A stretch of 64,000 bases of DNA from Pseudomonas fluorescens. GTDB lineage: Bacteria > Pseudomonadota > Gammaproteobacteria > Pseudomonadales > Pseudomonadaceae. The notes below the pieces were generated by a model that was given only the letters and a program-made list of their open reading frames with translations, did no database searches and was not told the origin of the DNA. The stretch is taken from contig NZ_LVEJ01000028.1 of the NCBI RefSeq assembly GCF_001648775.1, forward strand, positions 62,001 through 126,000, given 5' to 3'. How positions within the stretch are numbered: the stretch's first letter is position 1; the number at the start of each line of letters is the position of its first letter. The position numbers and the translations under genes are program-made. Positions 40,193 to 48,004 of this stretch are shown piece after piece.

Positions 40193-41539
40193 ATGAGCCA
40201 ACCGTGGAGCCCTGACAGCTGGCGCGCCCTGCCGATCCAGCAACAACCCCAATACCCCGACGCCGCGCACTTGCGCCAGGTCGAGCAAACCCTGGCCAGT
40301 TATCCACCACTGGTGTTTGCCGGTGAAGCGCGCGAACTGCGCCGGCAGTTTGCCGAAGTCACCCAGGGTCGGGCATTCCTGCTGCAGGGTGGCGATTGCG
40401 CGGAAAGCTTTGCCGAGTTCTCCGCGGCGAAGATTCGCGACACCTTTAAAGTGTTGCTGCAAATGGCCATCGTCATGACCTTTGCCGCCGGTTGCCCGGT
40501 GGTCAAGGTTGGGCGCATGGCCGGTCAGTTCGCCAAACCGCGTTCGGCCAACGACGAGACCATCGACGGCGTGACCCTGCCGGCTTATCGCGGCGACATC
40601 GTCAACGGCATCGGTTTCGATGAGAAGAGCCGCGTACCGGATCCGGAACGCCTGCTGCAGTCCTATCACCAGTCCACCGCCACGCTGAACCTGTTGCGCG
40701 CGTTTGCTCAGGGCGGTTTTGCCGACCTGCACCAAGTGCACAAGTGGAACCTCGATTTCATCGCCAATTCGGCGCTGGCCGAGAAGTACAGCCACCTCGC
40801 CGACCGCATCGATGAAACCCTGGCGTTCATGCGCGCCTGCGGCATGGACAGTTCGCCACAACTGCGCGAAACCAGTTTTTTCACCGCCCACGAAGCGCTG
40901 CTGCTGAACTACGAAGAAGCGTTCGTGCGCCGCGACAGCCTGACCAACGATTACTACGATTGCTCGGCGCACATGCTGTGGATCGGCGACCGCACCCGTC
41001 AGCTCGACGGCGCGCATGTCGAATTCCTCCGTGGCGTGAACAACCCGATCGGCGTGAAGGTCGGCCCGAGCATGAACCCGGATGACCTGATCCGCCTGAT
41101 CGATGTGCTCAACCCGGACAACGATCCGGGCCGTCTGAACCTGATTGCGCGGATGGGCGCGAACAAGGTCGGTGATCACCTGCCGGCGCTGATCCGCGCG
41201 GTGCAGCGTGAGGGCAAGCAAGTGCTGTGGAGTTCCGACCCGATGCACGGCAACACCATCAAGGCCAGCAGCGGTTACAAGACCCGCGACTTTGCGCAGA
41301 TCCTCGGTGAGGTTAAACAGTTCTTCCAGGTGCACGAAGCCGAAGGCAGTTATGCCGGCGGGATTCACATCGAGATGACCGGGCAGAACGTCACCGAATG
41401 CATCGGTGGTGCGCGGCCGATTACTGAAGATGGCTTGTCGGATCGCTATCACACGCACTGTGATCCGCGGATGAATGCCGATCAGTCGCTGGAGTTGGCA
41501 TTTTTGATCGCCGAGACGCTGAAGCAGGTTCGTCGCTAG
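40193..41539 (+). CDS. Class II 3-deoxy-7-phosphoheptulonate synthase
   Basis: The 448-residue protein is the plant-like class II DAHP synthase, first enzyme of the shikimate pathway (PEP plus erythrose-4-phosphate). It starts MSQPWSPDSWRALPI and shows FLLQGGDCAESFAEF, VGRMAGQFAKPRSA, HMLWIGDRTRQLDGAHVEF, GVKVGPSM, WSSDPMHGNT and GGIHIEMTGQNVTEC. ATG 40193 is used; the frame is open to 40148. A class I enzyme lies 13 kb away in the same window. Class II members in pseudomonads are sometimes tied to phenazine or other secondary pathways, but no such genes are here. Confidence 0.92.
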   Translation: MSQPWSPDSWRALPIQQQPQYPDAAHLRQVEQTLASYPPLVFAGEARELRRQFAEVTQGRAFLLQGGDCAESFAEFSAAKIRDTFKVLLQMAIVMTFAAGCPVVKVGRMAGQFAKPRSANDETIDGVTLPAYRGDIVNGIGFDEKSRVPDPERLLQSYHQSTATLNLLRAFAQGGFADLHQVHKWNLDFIANSALAEKYSHLADRIDETLAFMRACGMDSSPQLRETSFFTAHEALLLNYEEAFVRRDSLTNDYYDCSAHMLWIGDRTRQLDGAHVEFLRGVNNPIGVKVGPSMNPDDLIRLIDVLNPDNDPGRLNLIARMGANKVGDHLPALIRAVQREGKQVLWSSDPMHGNTIKASSGYKTRDFAQILGEVKQFFQVHEAEGSYAGGIHIEMTGQNVTECIGGARPITEDGLSDRYHTHCDPRMNADQSLELAFLIAETLKQVRR

Positions 41540-41553
41540 ACCGCGACGCCTGC

Positions 41554-41629
41554 AATCGCTAGCAGGCTAGCTCCCAGAGGGGATTTGTGTTCGACGCAGA
41601 TCCAGTGTGGGAGCGAGCCTGCTCGCGAA
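41554..41629. repeat. Degenerate REP plus intact REP
   Basis: A variant unit ATCGCTAGCAGGCTAGCTCC (from 41555) is followed by the standard TGTGGGAGCGAGCCTGCTCG (from 41606) in the opposite direction. The first unit differs at several stem positions but keeps self-complementarity (GCTAGC), which suggests compensatory change. Confidence 0.8.
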
Positions 41630-41638
41630 GAGGCCGGC

Positions 41639-42865
41639 TCAGACACCGCCAATCTCTGCCAATGCCACCCGCAACCGCGCCGCACTCTCACGCAGACAAT
41701 TGAGCTGTACCCGCGCCAGCCCCAGCCAATCGGCCATCTCCCGAAGATTCACCGCCAACGCCAACATCCCCTCGTCATCCAGCCCTTTTTCCTCCTCGTG
41801 CACCGCATGCACCGCCAACTGCCCGGCCGCCCGCTCGGCACGCAGATCCACCCGCGCCGCAATCCGCTCGTTGTGCAAAAACGGCAACACGTAATAGCCG
41901 TAAACCCGCTTGTCCTGCGGCGTATAAATCTCGAGGCGATACCTGAAGTCGAACAAACGCTCAGTGCGGCTGCGCTCCCAGATCAACGAATCAAACGGCG
42001 ATAACAACGCACTGGCCGCCACCTTGCGCGGGACTGTCGGCTCCGCCAGGCAATAAGCGATTTGCCGCCAACCGGCGACTTCGCACATTTGCAGTTGCCC
42101 TGCTTCGATCAGTTCGGCCAGACGCGGACGCGCATCCGCCGGGTTCAGGCGAAAGTAATCACGCAGGTCTTTTTCAGTGCCGACGCCCAGTGCCTGCACC
42201 GCGTGCAGCAGTAACCCACGCTGCGCCTCAGCCTCGTCAGGTAACGCTTGCTGAAGGATCGAAGAGGGAATCACCCGCTCCGGCAAATCATACAAACGCT
42301 CAAATCCGCGACGCCCCGCCACCGTCACTTCACCGGCGGCGAATAACCACTCCAGCGCATGCTTTTCCGCGCTCCAGTCCCACCACGGTCCGGCCTTGTC
42401 TTGGCGAGTCGATAAACTGCCGGCGCCCAATGCGCCCTGCTGTTCAACCGCACTCAAGACCCGGCGAACCACGTCCTGCTGCTCGCGACCGAATCTGGCC
42501 AGTTGCTGATAGATATCCTCGCCACGCCTGGCGCGCTGCATGCGCCAGCCCATCAGCGGATACATCGACAGCGGCAGCAACGACGCCTCGTGCCCCCAGT
42601 ATTCGAACAACGAACGACGTCGCCCCGAACTCCAGGCAGCCTGGTCGAGCAAATCGGAAGAATAGGCACCCAGACGGGAAAACAGCGGCAGGTAGTGCGA
42701 GCGCACCACGGCGTTGACGGAATCGATTTGCAGCAGGCCCAGCCGCTCGATCAGCCGGTTGAGGTGCGCGGCTTTGACTGTCGGCGGCTGGCGCCCGTTG
42801 AATCCTTGGGCAGCCAGCGCCAGTCGTCGTGCCTGTTTAAGGGAAAAGGCCAGAGTCGCGGGCAT
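41639..42865 (-). CDS. YcaQ/AlkX-type DNA glycosylase (HTH_42 winged-helix protein)
   Basis: The 408-residue protein belongs to the YcaQ/AlkZ family, which removes alkylated bases and unhooks interstrand crosslinks. The catalytic signature of the YcaQ (AlkX) branch, Q-phi-D, is visible as QID in LGLLQIDSVNAVVRSHYLPL. Further family landmarks are LFEYWGHEASLLP and LLSPFDSLIWERSRTERLFDFRYRLEIY. ATG 42865 is 6 nt after AAGGAG; ATG 42871 would overlap the ribosome site. It is convergent with the DAHP synthase gene. Confidence 0.9.
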   Translation of the reverse strand: MPATLAFSLKQARRLALAAQGFNGRQPPTVKAAHLNRLIERLGLLQIDSVNAVVRSHYLPLFSRLGAYSSDLLDQAAWSSGRRRSLFEYWGHEASLLPLSMYPLMGWRMQRARRGEDIYQQLARFGREQQDVVRRVLSAVEQQGALGAGSLSTRQDKAGPWWDWSAEKHALEWLFAAGEVTVAGRRGFERLYDLPERVIPSSILQQALPDEAEAQRGLLLHAVQALGVGTEKDLRDYFRLNPADARPRLAELIEAGQLQMCEVAGWRQIAYCLAEPTVPRKVAASALLSPFDSLIWERSRTERLFDFRYRLEIYTPQDKRVYGYYVLPFLHNERIAARVDLRAERAAGQLAVHAVHEEEKGLDDEGMLALAVNLREMADWLGLARVQLNCLRESAARLRVALAEIGGV

Positions 42866-42944
42866 GAGCATCTCCTTGTCTGCTCGCAACCTACCTCACT
42901 GGAAGTGGGTTTGTGTAGCGCTCTGCTCATCATTTATGCAGCGG

Positions 42945-43166
42945 TCATTTATGCATCGGGTCATCCCAGAACGGCCGCACGGCTTCGTGTTCGACGTCGG
43001 CACGACTGACGCCGATGTCTTTCAACGCTTCGTCGCTCAGACTGGCAAGCAACTCGCGCTCACGGTGCAGTTCGTACCAGCGGCTAAACTTGTGCAGCAG
43101 GTCGGAAACGATATGGCCGTGGCCATCGAATTTGTCTTCGCTTACGTACTCTCTTTGACCTTTCAT
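42945..43166 (-). CDS. DUF1127 small protein
   Basis: The 73-residue protein has the short Arg-rich DUF1127 motif (LHKFSRWYELHRERELLASLSDEALKDIGVSRADVEHEAVRPFW split across residues 24-67). DUF1127/YjiS-like proteins are RNA-linked small proteins in several proteobacteria; the exact role here is unknown. It lies upstream of and divergent from a LysR gene, and ends 79 bp before the YcaQ start on the same strand. Confidence 0.88.
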   Translation of the reverse strand: MKGQREYVSEDKFDGHGHIVSDLLHKFSRWYELHRERELLASLSDEALKDIGVSRADVEHEAVRPFWDDPMHK

Positions 43167-43262
43167 CGTGTTGCCCTCCTTGTGGATGGCTCAAGTCTCG
43201 CGCCGGCGCTAAGATCAATCCAACGAATGTTTCTGATGGCATGCATCACGGAGATTCATCAA

Positions 43263-44117
43263 TTGTCCGCCTACCCCAGTATCGATACCGATGTCCTGCG
43301 CACCTTTGTCGCAATCGCTGATCAGGGCGGCTTCACCCGCGCCGGCGAAATGGTCAACCGCACGCAATCGGCGGTGAGCATGCAGATGAAACGTCTGGAA
43401 GAGGACGTGTTGCAGCGTCAGCTGTTCGAACGTGACGGACGTCAGGTGCGCCTGACCGCCGAGGGCCAGGTGCTGCTCGGCTATGCGCGGCGCATCCTCA
43501 AGTTGCACAGTGAAGTGTTCAACACCTTGCGCGAGCCGCACATGGTCGGCACCGTGCGCATCGGCACACCGGATGATTACGTGATGCGTTTTCTGCCAGG
43601 GATTCTGTCGCGTTTTGCGCAGTTCTATCCGCTGATCCAGATCGAAGTGCATTGCGAGTCGACCAAGCAATTGTTGCAACGCACGGATCTGGACCTGTCG
43701 ATCGTCACTCGCGAGCCGGGCAACGAGATCGGCCAGTTACTGCGCAAGGAGCGTTTCGTCTGGGCCGAAGCGCAAAACTTCAGCGCCCACGAACAGACGC
43801 CACTGCCCTTGGCAATGTTCAACAGTGATTGTTTCTGCCGCTTGTGGGCGTGTAATGCGCTGGATGCGATGGGCCGCGAATACCGCATCGCCTATAACAG
43901 CACCAGCCTCTCGGCGCTGATGGCGGTAGTGAGCGCGGGTCTGGCGATCACCGCGCAACTGGAAAGCCTGATCACCCCGGACATGCGCATTCTGGGCGCC
44001 GCCGAAGATCTGCCGCTGTTGCCTGAGGCCAGCATCATGCTGATCCGCAACCTGAACAATCCGTCGCCGATCACCGAATGCCTGGCCGAGCACATCGTCG
44101 AAGGCTTCAAACTTTAA
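43263..44117 (+). CDS. LysR-family transcriptional regulator
   Basis: The 284-residue protein has an N-terminal winged HTH (TFVAIADQGGFTRAGEMVNRTQ, then SAVSMQMKRLEEDV) and a LysR substrate-binding domain. TTG 43263 is the best start because ACGGAG lies 9 nt before it and it gives a standard LysR N-terminus; ATGs at 43227 and 43236 are in frame without a ribosome site. Its last 11 bp overlap the end of a TauE-type permease gene on the opposite strand. Target unknown. Confidence 0.87.
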   Translation: MSAYPSIDTDVLRTFVAIADQGGFTRAGEMVNRTQSAVSMQMKRLEEDVLQRQLFERDGRQVRLTAEGQVLLGYARRILKLHSEVFNTLREPHMVGTVRIGTPDDYVMRFLPGILSRFAQFYPLIQIEVHCESTKQLLQRTDLDLSIVTREPGNEIGQLLRKERFVWAEAQNFSAHEQTPLPLAMFNSDCFCRLWACNALDAMGREYRIAYNSTSLSALMAVVSAGLAITAQLESLITPDMRILGAAEDLPLLPEASIMLIRNLNNPSPITECLAEHIVEGFKL

Positions 44118-44853
44118 ACGCGAGCATCACTGCACACAGCACCAGAAAACCGCAGAACAGCCCACGCAGGAGTTTTTCCGGCATGGCGTGGGCGACTTTC
44201 ACCCCCCAACTGATGCTTGCCAGACCGCCGATCGCCAGTGGCAGACCGATCATCCAGTCGACTTCGTGGTGTACCGCGTAAGTCACCAGAGTCACGCCGG
44301 TGCTTGGCAAGGCCAGCGCCAGCGACAAACCTTGAGCAACCACTTGCGTGGTGCCGAACAGGCTCGTCAGCACCGGCGTTGCCACCACCGCCCCGCCAAC
44401 ACCGAACAAGCCACCCATAGACCCGGACGCCGCGCCGAGTACGCCGAGCCAAGGCCAGGAATAGCGCATTTCGGAAGTCGCAGCGGGTTGCTTGCCGAAC
44501 ATCTTCAACAGGTTGTAGGCCGAGAGCACCACCAGAAATGCGACAAAACCGATGCGCATGGTTTGCGCATCAATGCCCACCGCCCAGATCGAACCGATCC
44601 ACGCAAAGCAGAAACCCATCACCGCCAAGGGCAGCGCATGCCGCAACTCGATGCGATTGCGCTGGTGATATCGCCACAGCGCCAGCATTACGTTCGGCAC
44701 CACCATGACCAGCGCCGTGCCTTGGGCGATCTGCTGATCAAGGCCAAACCACACGCCGAGCAACGGAATGGCGATCAAGCCGCCGCCGATGCCGAAAATG
44801 CCGCCCAGTGTGCCAAGGGCGGCGCCGAACAACAGGTACAACAAAAACTCCAT
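44107..44853 (-). CDS. TauE/SafE-family membrane permease
   Basis: The 248-residue protein has about eight transmembrane helices in two related halves, each with the family glycine motif (GTLGGIFGIGGGLIAIPLL and ASGSMGGLFGVGGAVVATPVL). TauE/SafE proteins export sulfite, sulfonates or related anions. ATG 44853 is used; GTG 44856 is one codon upstream and better spaced from AGAGG. It is divergent from a second LysR gene with 114 bp between starts, a classic regulator-target layout. Confidence 0.9.
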   Translation of the reverse strand: MEFLLYLLFGAALGTLGGIFGIGGGLIAIPLLGVWFGLDQQIAQGTALVMVVPNVMLALWRYHQRNRIELRHALPLAVMGFCFAWIGSIWAVGIDAQTMRIGFVAFLVVLSAYNLLKMFGKQPAATSEMRYSWPWLGVLGAASGSMGGLFGVGGAVVATPVLTSLFGTTQVVAQGLSLALALPSTGVTLVTYAVHHEVDWMIGLPLAIGGLASISWGVKVAHAMPEKLLRGLFCGFLVLCAVMLAFKV

Positions 44854-44967
44854 CACAGCCGAATTCCTCTCACGTCAGGCGACTCATCCTACGCAGTCAT
44901 GGCTGGCGGGGAAACGCACAGCAACGCACAATGGCTATGCCGATTTCGCACAAGCGCAGAATTCAAC

Positions 44968-45924
44968 ATGAACCCTAATCAGTTGACCGATCAACTCGGG
45001 CTGTTTCTCGATGTATTGGAGAGTGGCAGTTTTTCCGCCGCTTCGCGCCGTCATCCGCTGACACCTTCGGCGGTCGCGCGACGTATCGACAGCCTGGAAA
45101 GCGCGGTCGGCAGCCAGTTGTTCATTCGCAGCACTCACGCCGTGCTCGCCACGCCGGCCGGTCTCGCGTTTGCCGAGCGGGCACGACGCATCGTTGCCGA
45201 ACTGCAACTGGCCCGCGCTGAAGCTGTGTCGCTGAGCAGTGCGCCGGAGGGCCTGATTCGCATCGATGCTCCGGCGGCATTCGGGCGGCGACATCTGGCG
45301 CCGGTGATTGCCGATTTCCTCGTTCTGTATCCGGGGCTCGATGTGCAATTGCACTTGATCGACAGTTTCGTCGACATGGGCGGTTCGAACCTGGGCAAAG
45401 TCGATCTGGTGCTGCGCGCCGGACAAATGGCTGATACCCGATTGGTTGCCACACCCTTGGCGAGCATGGTGCGTATTGCCTGCGCCAGTCCGGACTACCT
45501 CAAGCGCCGTGGTGTGCCTGGCAGTCCGGCGCAACTGAGCGAGCATGACGGCCTCGACTGGGACGGCCTCGCACCGCCGTTCGCCTGGCGCTTCGAGCAG
45601 GACGGCCAGATGCAATTGCACCGCCCGGCGCGCATCCGCATGAGCGCCAACAATGCCGAGGCGCTGGTCTGCGGTGCCTTGGCTGGCTTGGGCATCGCGC
45701 ATCTGCCGACATGGCTGGCCAGCGAATACCTGCTGCGTGGCGAACTGCTGCCGTTGTTCTGCGAAAACGGCCTGCCAAGCCCGGAGTCCACCGGCATTTA
45801 CGCCTTGCGCATGGAACAACAAACCAATTCGCGCAGCCGCTTGTTGCTTGAATATCTCAAGACCCGCTTCAGTCCGGTGCCACCATGGGATCTGGCGCTA
45901 CAGCGAGATCTGGGCCGGCACTAG
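44968..45924 (+). CDS. LysR-family transcriptional regulator
   Basis: The 318-residue regulator has a winged HTH (FLDVLESGSFSAASRRHPLT, then PSAVARRIDSLESAVG) and a substrate-binding domain of the DsdC/CrgA-like group (GLIRIDAPAAFGRRHLAPVI, GLGIAHLPTWLASEYL). Given its divergent position it may control the TauE gene. ATG 44968 gives the standard start. Ligand unknown. Confidence 0.9.
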   Translation: MNPNQLTDQLGLFLDVLESGSFSAASRRHPLTPSAVARRIDSLESAVGSQLFIRSTHAVLATPAGLAFAERARRIVAELQLARAEAVSLSSAPEGLIRIDAPAAFGRRHLAPVIADFLVLYPGLDVQLHLIDSFVDMGGSNLGKVDLVLRAGQMADTRLVATPLASMVRIACASPDYLKRRGVPGSPAQLSEHDGLDWDGLAPPFAWRFEQDGQMQLHRPARIRMSANNAEALVCGALAGLGIAHLPTWLASEYLLRGELLPLFCENGLPSPESTGIYALRMEQQTNSRSRLLLEYLKTRFSPVPPWDLALQRDLGRH

Positions 45925-45930
45925 CGCTGG

Positions 45931-45971
45931 AAAATTATCTGGCGCATTAAAGATTCGAGCGCTAGATTCAT
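45931..45971 (+). promoter_or_regulatory. OhrR-type element, copy 1, before ohrR
   Basis: This 41-bp stretch, containing ATCTGGCGCATTAAAGATTC, is about 85% identical to one at 46677-46717 upstream of ohr. Its centre is a shared GCGCAyTAAAkATTCGmGCG. It ends 27 bp before the ohrR start, as expected for an autoregulatory operator/promoter. Confidence 0.72.
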
Positions 45972-45997
45972 GCCCATTACCGAACAAGGCTTTTGAC

Positions 45998-46453
45998 ATG
46001 ACTTCCGAACGCGACACCTGCGACGACCTGCTGCTGGATAACCAGGCGTGCTTCGCCCTGCATTCCACTTCACTGATGATGACCAAAGTCTACAAACCGC
46101 TGTTGCAGGCGCTGGGCCTGACATATCCGCAGTACCTGGCAATGATGGTGCTGTGGGAGAAGGATGGTTTGACTGTCGGAGAAATCAGCACGCGCCTGTT
46201 GACCGACCCCGGCTCGCTGACACCGCTGCTCAAACGCCTGGAAGGTGAAGGGCTGCTCAGCCGTACCCGCAGTCGTGAGGATGAGCGGGTGGTGATTGTC
46301 GAGCTGACCGAGCAAGGCCGGGCATTGAAAGAAAAAGCCCAGACGGTCCCGCAATGCATCCTTGGCGCCAGCGGTTTTTCTCTGGAACGCCTGCAAAACC
46401 TGCAAGCGGAGTTGCAGGCGCTGCGTAGCCATCTACAAGAAAGCCTGATCTGA
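45998..46453 (+). CDS. ohrR: Organic hydroperoxide regulator OhrR (MarR family)
   Basis: The 151-residue winged-helix regulator has the reactive cysteine Cys18 in DNQACFALHSTS and a second Cys in TVPQCILGASGF, as in two-Cys OhrR proteins. The recognition region is DPGSLTPLLKRLEGEGLLSR with the wing RSREDERVVIVELT. Peroxide oxidation releases it from DNA and turns on ohr, which lies downstream. It is a paralogue of OspR in this window. ATG 45998 is used. Confidence 0.92.
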   Translation: MTSERDTCDDLLLDNQACFALHSTSLMMTKVYKPLLQALGLTYPQYLAMMVLWEKDGLTVGEISTRLLTDPGSLTPLLKRLEGEGLLSRTRSREDERVVIVELTEQGRALKEKAQTVPQCILGASGFSLERLQNLQAELQALRSHLQESLI

Positions 46454-46469
46454 CCTCTGCACAGTCCCC

Positions 46470-46559
46470 TGTGGGAGCGAGCCTGCTCGCGAATGCGTAG
46501 TGTCAGTCGATATGAATGGTGACTGATACACCGCATTCGCGAGCAGGCTCGCTCCCACA
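46470..46559. repeat. REP doublet (REPIN-like) between ohrR and ohr
   Basis: TGTGGGAGCGAGCCTGCTCG (from 46470) and inverted GCAGGCTCGCTCCCACA (to 46559) flank 42 bp. With the operator copy below, this fills the 326-bp gap between ohrR and ohr. Confidence 0.9.
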
Positions 46560-46676
46560 TTGATTTCATCGACAGCAAAATATTTTCACCACCTGATCTA
46601 CCGCGCATTCCGCTCTAACTCCAGCCTTACAGCCCCCCTCTAATACCCGCTCACTCGCAAAAACGCAGCTTCTGCG

Positions 46677-46717
46677 AAAATTTATCTTGCGCACTAAATA
46701 TTCGCGCGATACATTCA
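46677..46717 (+). promoter_or_regulatory. OhrR-type element, copy 2, before ohr
   Basis: This stretch, containing TATCTTGCGCACTAAATATT, is a near copy of the element before ohrR. Two more short GCGC-rich copies (TAGCGCGCAAA and TAGCGCACAAA) follow at 46731-46755. It ends 62 bp before the ohr start. Confidence 0.75.
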
Positions 46718-46779
46718 TCTCGTACTTACTTAGCGCGCAAACAACTAGCGCACAAAACGAACCCGACGAGGCTCACACC

Positions 46780-47199
46780 ATGCAAACTCTCTACACCGCA
46801 ATCGCAACCTCCACTGGCGGCCGTGATGGTCGTGCGATCTCCAGCGACAACATCCTCGACGTCAAACTCGCTACGCCGAAAGAACTCGGCGGTGCCGGCG
46901 GCGCGGCGACCAACCCTGAGCAGCTGTTCGCTGCCGGCTACTCCGCCTGCTTCATCGGCGCACTGAAATTCGTGGCCAGCCAGACCAAACGCAAAATCCC
47001 GGACGACGCCTCGATCACCGCGCACGTCGGCATCGGCCAGATCCCTGGCGGTTTCGGTCTGGACATCGACTTGCACATCAGCCTGCCGGGCCTGGAACAA
47101 GCCGACGCGCAGAGCCTGGTCGACGCGGCTCACCAGGTCTGCCCGTACTCCAACGCCACCCGTGGCAATGTCGAGGTACGTCTGCACACCACCGTCTGA
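46780..47199 (+). CDS. ohr: Organic hydroperoxide resistance protein Ohr
   Basis: The 139-residue OsmC-family peroxidase has the two catalytic cysteines in AAGYSACFIGALKF and VCPYSNATRGN. It reduces organic hydroperoxides with lipoylated partners. ATG 46780 gives the family start MQTLYTAIATSTGGRDG. It is preceded by the repeated OhrR-type element, so induction by organic peroxide through OhrR is expected. Confidence 0.96.
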   Translation: MQTLYTAIATSTGGRDGRAISSDNILDVKLATPKELGGAGGAATNPEQLFAAGYSACFIGALKFVASQTKRKIPDDASITAHVGIGQIPGGFGLDIDLHISLPGLEQADAQSLVDAAHQVCPYSNATRGNVEVRLHTTV

Positions 47200-47216
47200 A
47201 ACCAGACAAAATCCCC

Positions 47217-47303
47217 TGTGTGCGAGCCTGCTCGCGAAAGCGATCAATCAGTCAATGAGATGTCGACTGTACTGACGCCATCGCGAGCAGGCTCACGCCT
47301 ACA
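47217..47303. repeat. Degenerate REP doublet
   Basis: TGTGTGCGAGCCTGCTCGCG (from 47217) and ATCGCGAGCAGGCTCACGCC (from 47280) are mutated REP units in inverted order, between converging ohr and efp. Confidence 0.78.
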
Positions 47304-47335
47304 GGGGTCTGCGGCGTGACACAAATCGCAGGCAC

Positions 47336-47366
47336 AAAAAAGCCCGACTCAATGGTCGGGCTTTTT
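47336..47366. terminator. Bidirectional terminator between ohr and efp
   Basis: Arms AAAAAGCCCGAC and GTCGGGCTTTTT flank TCAATG, with A- and T-runs on the two sides. Confidence 0.9.
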
Positions 47367-47386
47367 CTTTCCGCAAAAACCAGTGC

Positions 47387-47956
47387 TTATTTGGCACGGC
47401 CTTTGTAGGAACCGCCTTCGCGGGTGTCGATTTCGATCTTGTCACCGATTTCGATGAAGTCAGCAACTTGCAGCTCAGTACCGTTGGCCAGCTTGGCTGG
47501 CTTCATGACTTTGCCGGAAGTGTCGCCACGAGCCGAACCTTCGGTGTAGTCAACTACACGCACGATGGTGGTCGGCAGCTCTACGGAAACCAGACGCTCT
47601 TCGAAGAAGATCGCTTCGCAAACATCGGTCATGCCTTCTTCAACGAAAGGCAGAACTGCTTCGATGTCTTCAGCGTTCAGCTCGTACATGGTGTAGTCAG
47701 TGGTGTCCATGAACGTGTAGGTGTCGCCACTGATGAAGGACAGGGTCGCTTCTTTGCGGTCGAGGATTACGTCGTCCAGTTTGTCGTCAGCGCTGTAAAC
47801 GATCTCGGTCTTGTAACCGGTCAGCAGGTTTTTCAGCTTGGTCTTCATGATCGCGCTGTTACGGCCCGACTTGGTGAATTCAGCTTTCTGAACCAGCCAA
47901 GGATCGTTCTCGAGACGGATCACGGTACCGGGTTTCAGTTCTTTACCAGTTTTCAT
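47387..47956 (-). CDS. efp: Elongation factor P
   Basis: The 189-residue protein has KOW-like, OB and C-terminal domains and relieves ribosome stalling at polyproline. The modified tip residue is Arg32 in FTKSGRNSAIMK, not lysine, which is the hallmark of EF-P that is rhamnosylated by EarP. The earP gene stands 48 bp upstream on the same strand, so writer and substrate are together. Start ATG 47956 and length are standard. Confidence 0.97.
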   Translation of the reverse strand: MKTGKELKPGTVIRLENDPWLVQKAEFTKSGRNSAIMKTKLKNLLTGYKTEIVYSADDKLDDVILDRKEATLSFISGDTYTFMDTTDYTMYELNAEDIEAVLPFVEEGMTDVCEAIFFEERLVSVELPTTIVRVVDYTEGSARGDTSGKVMKPAKLANGTELQVADFIEIGDKIEIDTREGGSYKGRAK

Positions 47957-48004
47957 TGCGAATATCCGAATTTGGATGGGATTTACAAAAATCTAGGCCG
48001 CGTA

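Noticed and set aside
40181..41458. 425-codon open frame opposite the class II DAHP synthase gene
   Set aside because: Antisense shadow; no domain pattern and the plus-strand enzyme motifs are complete.
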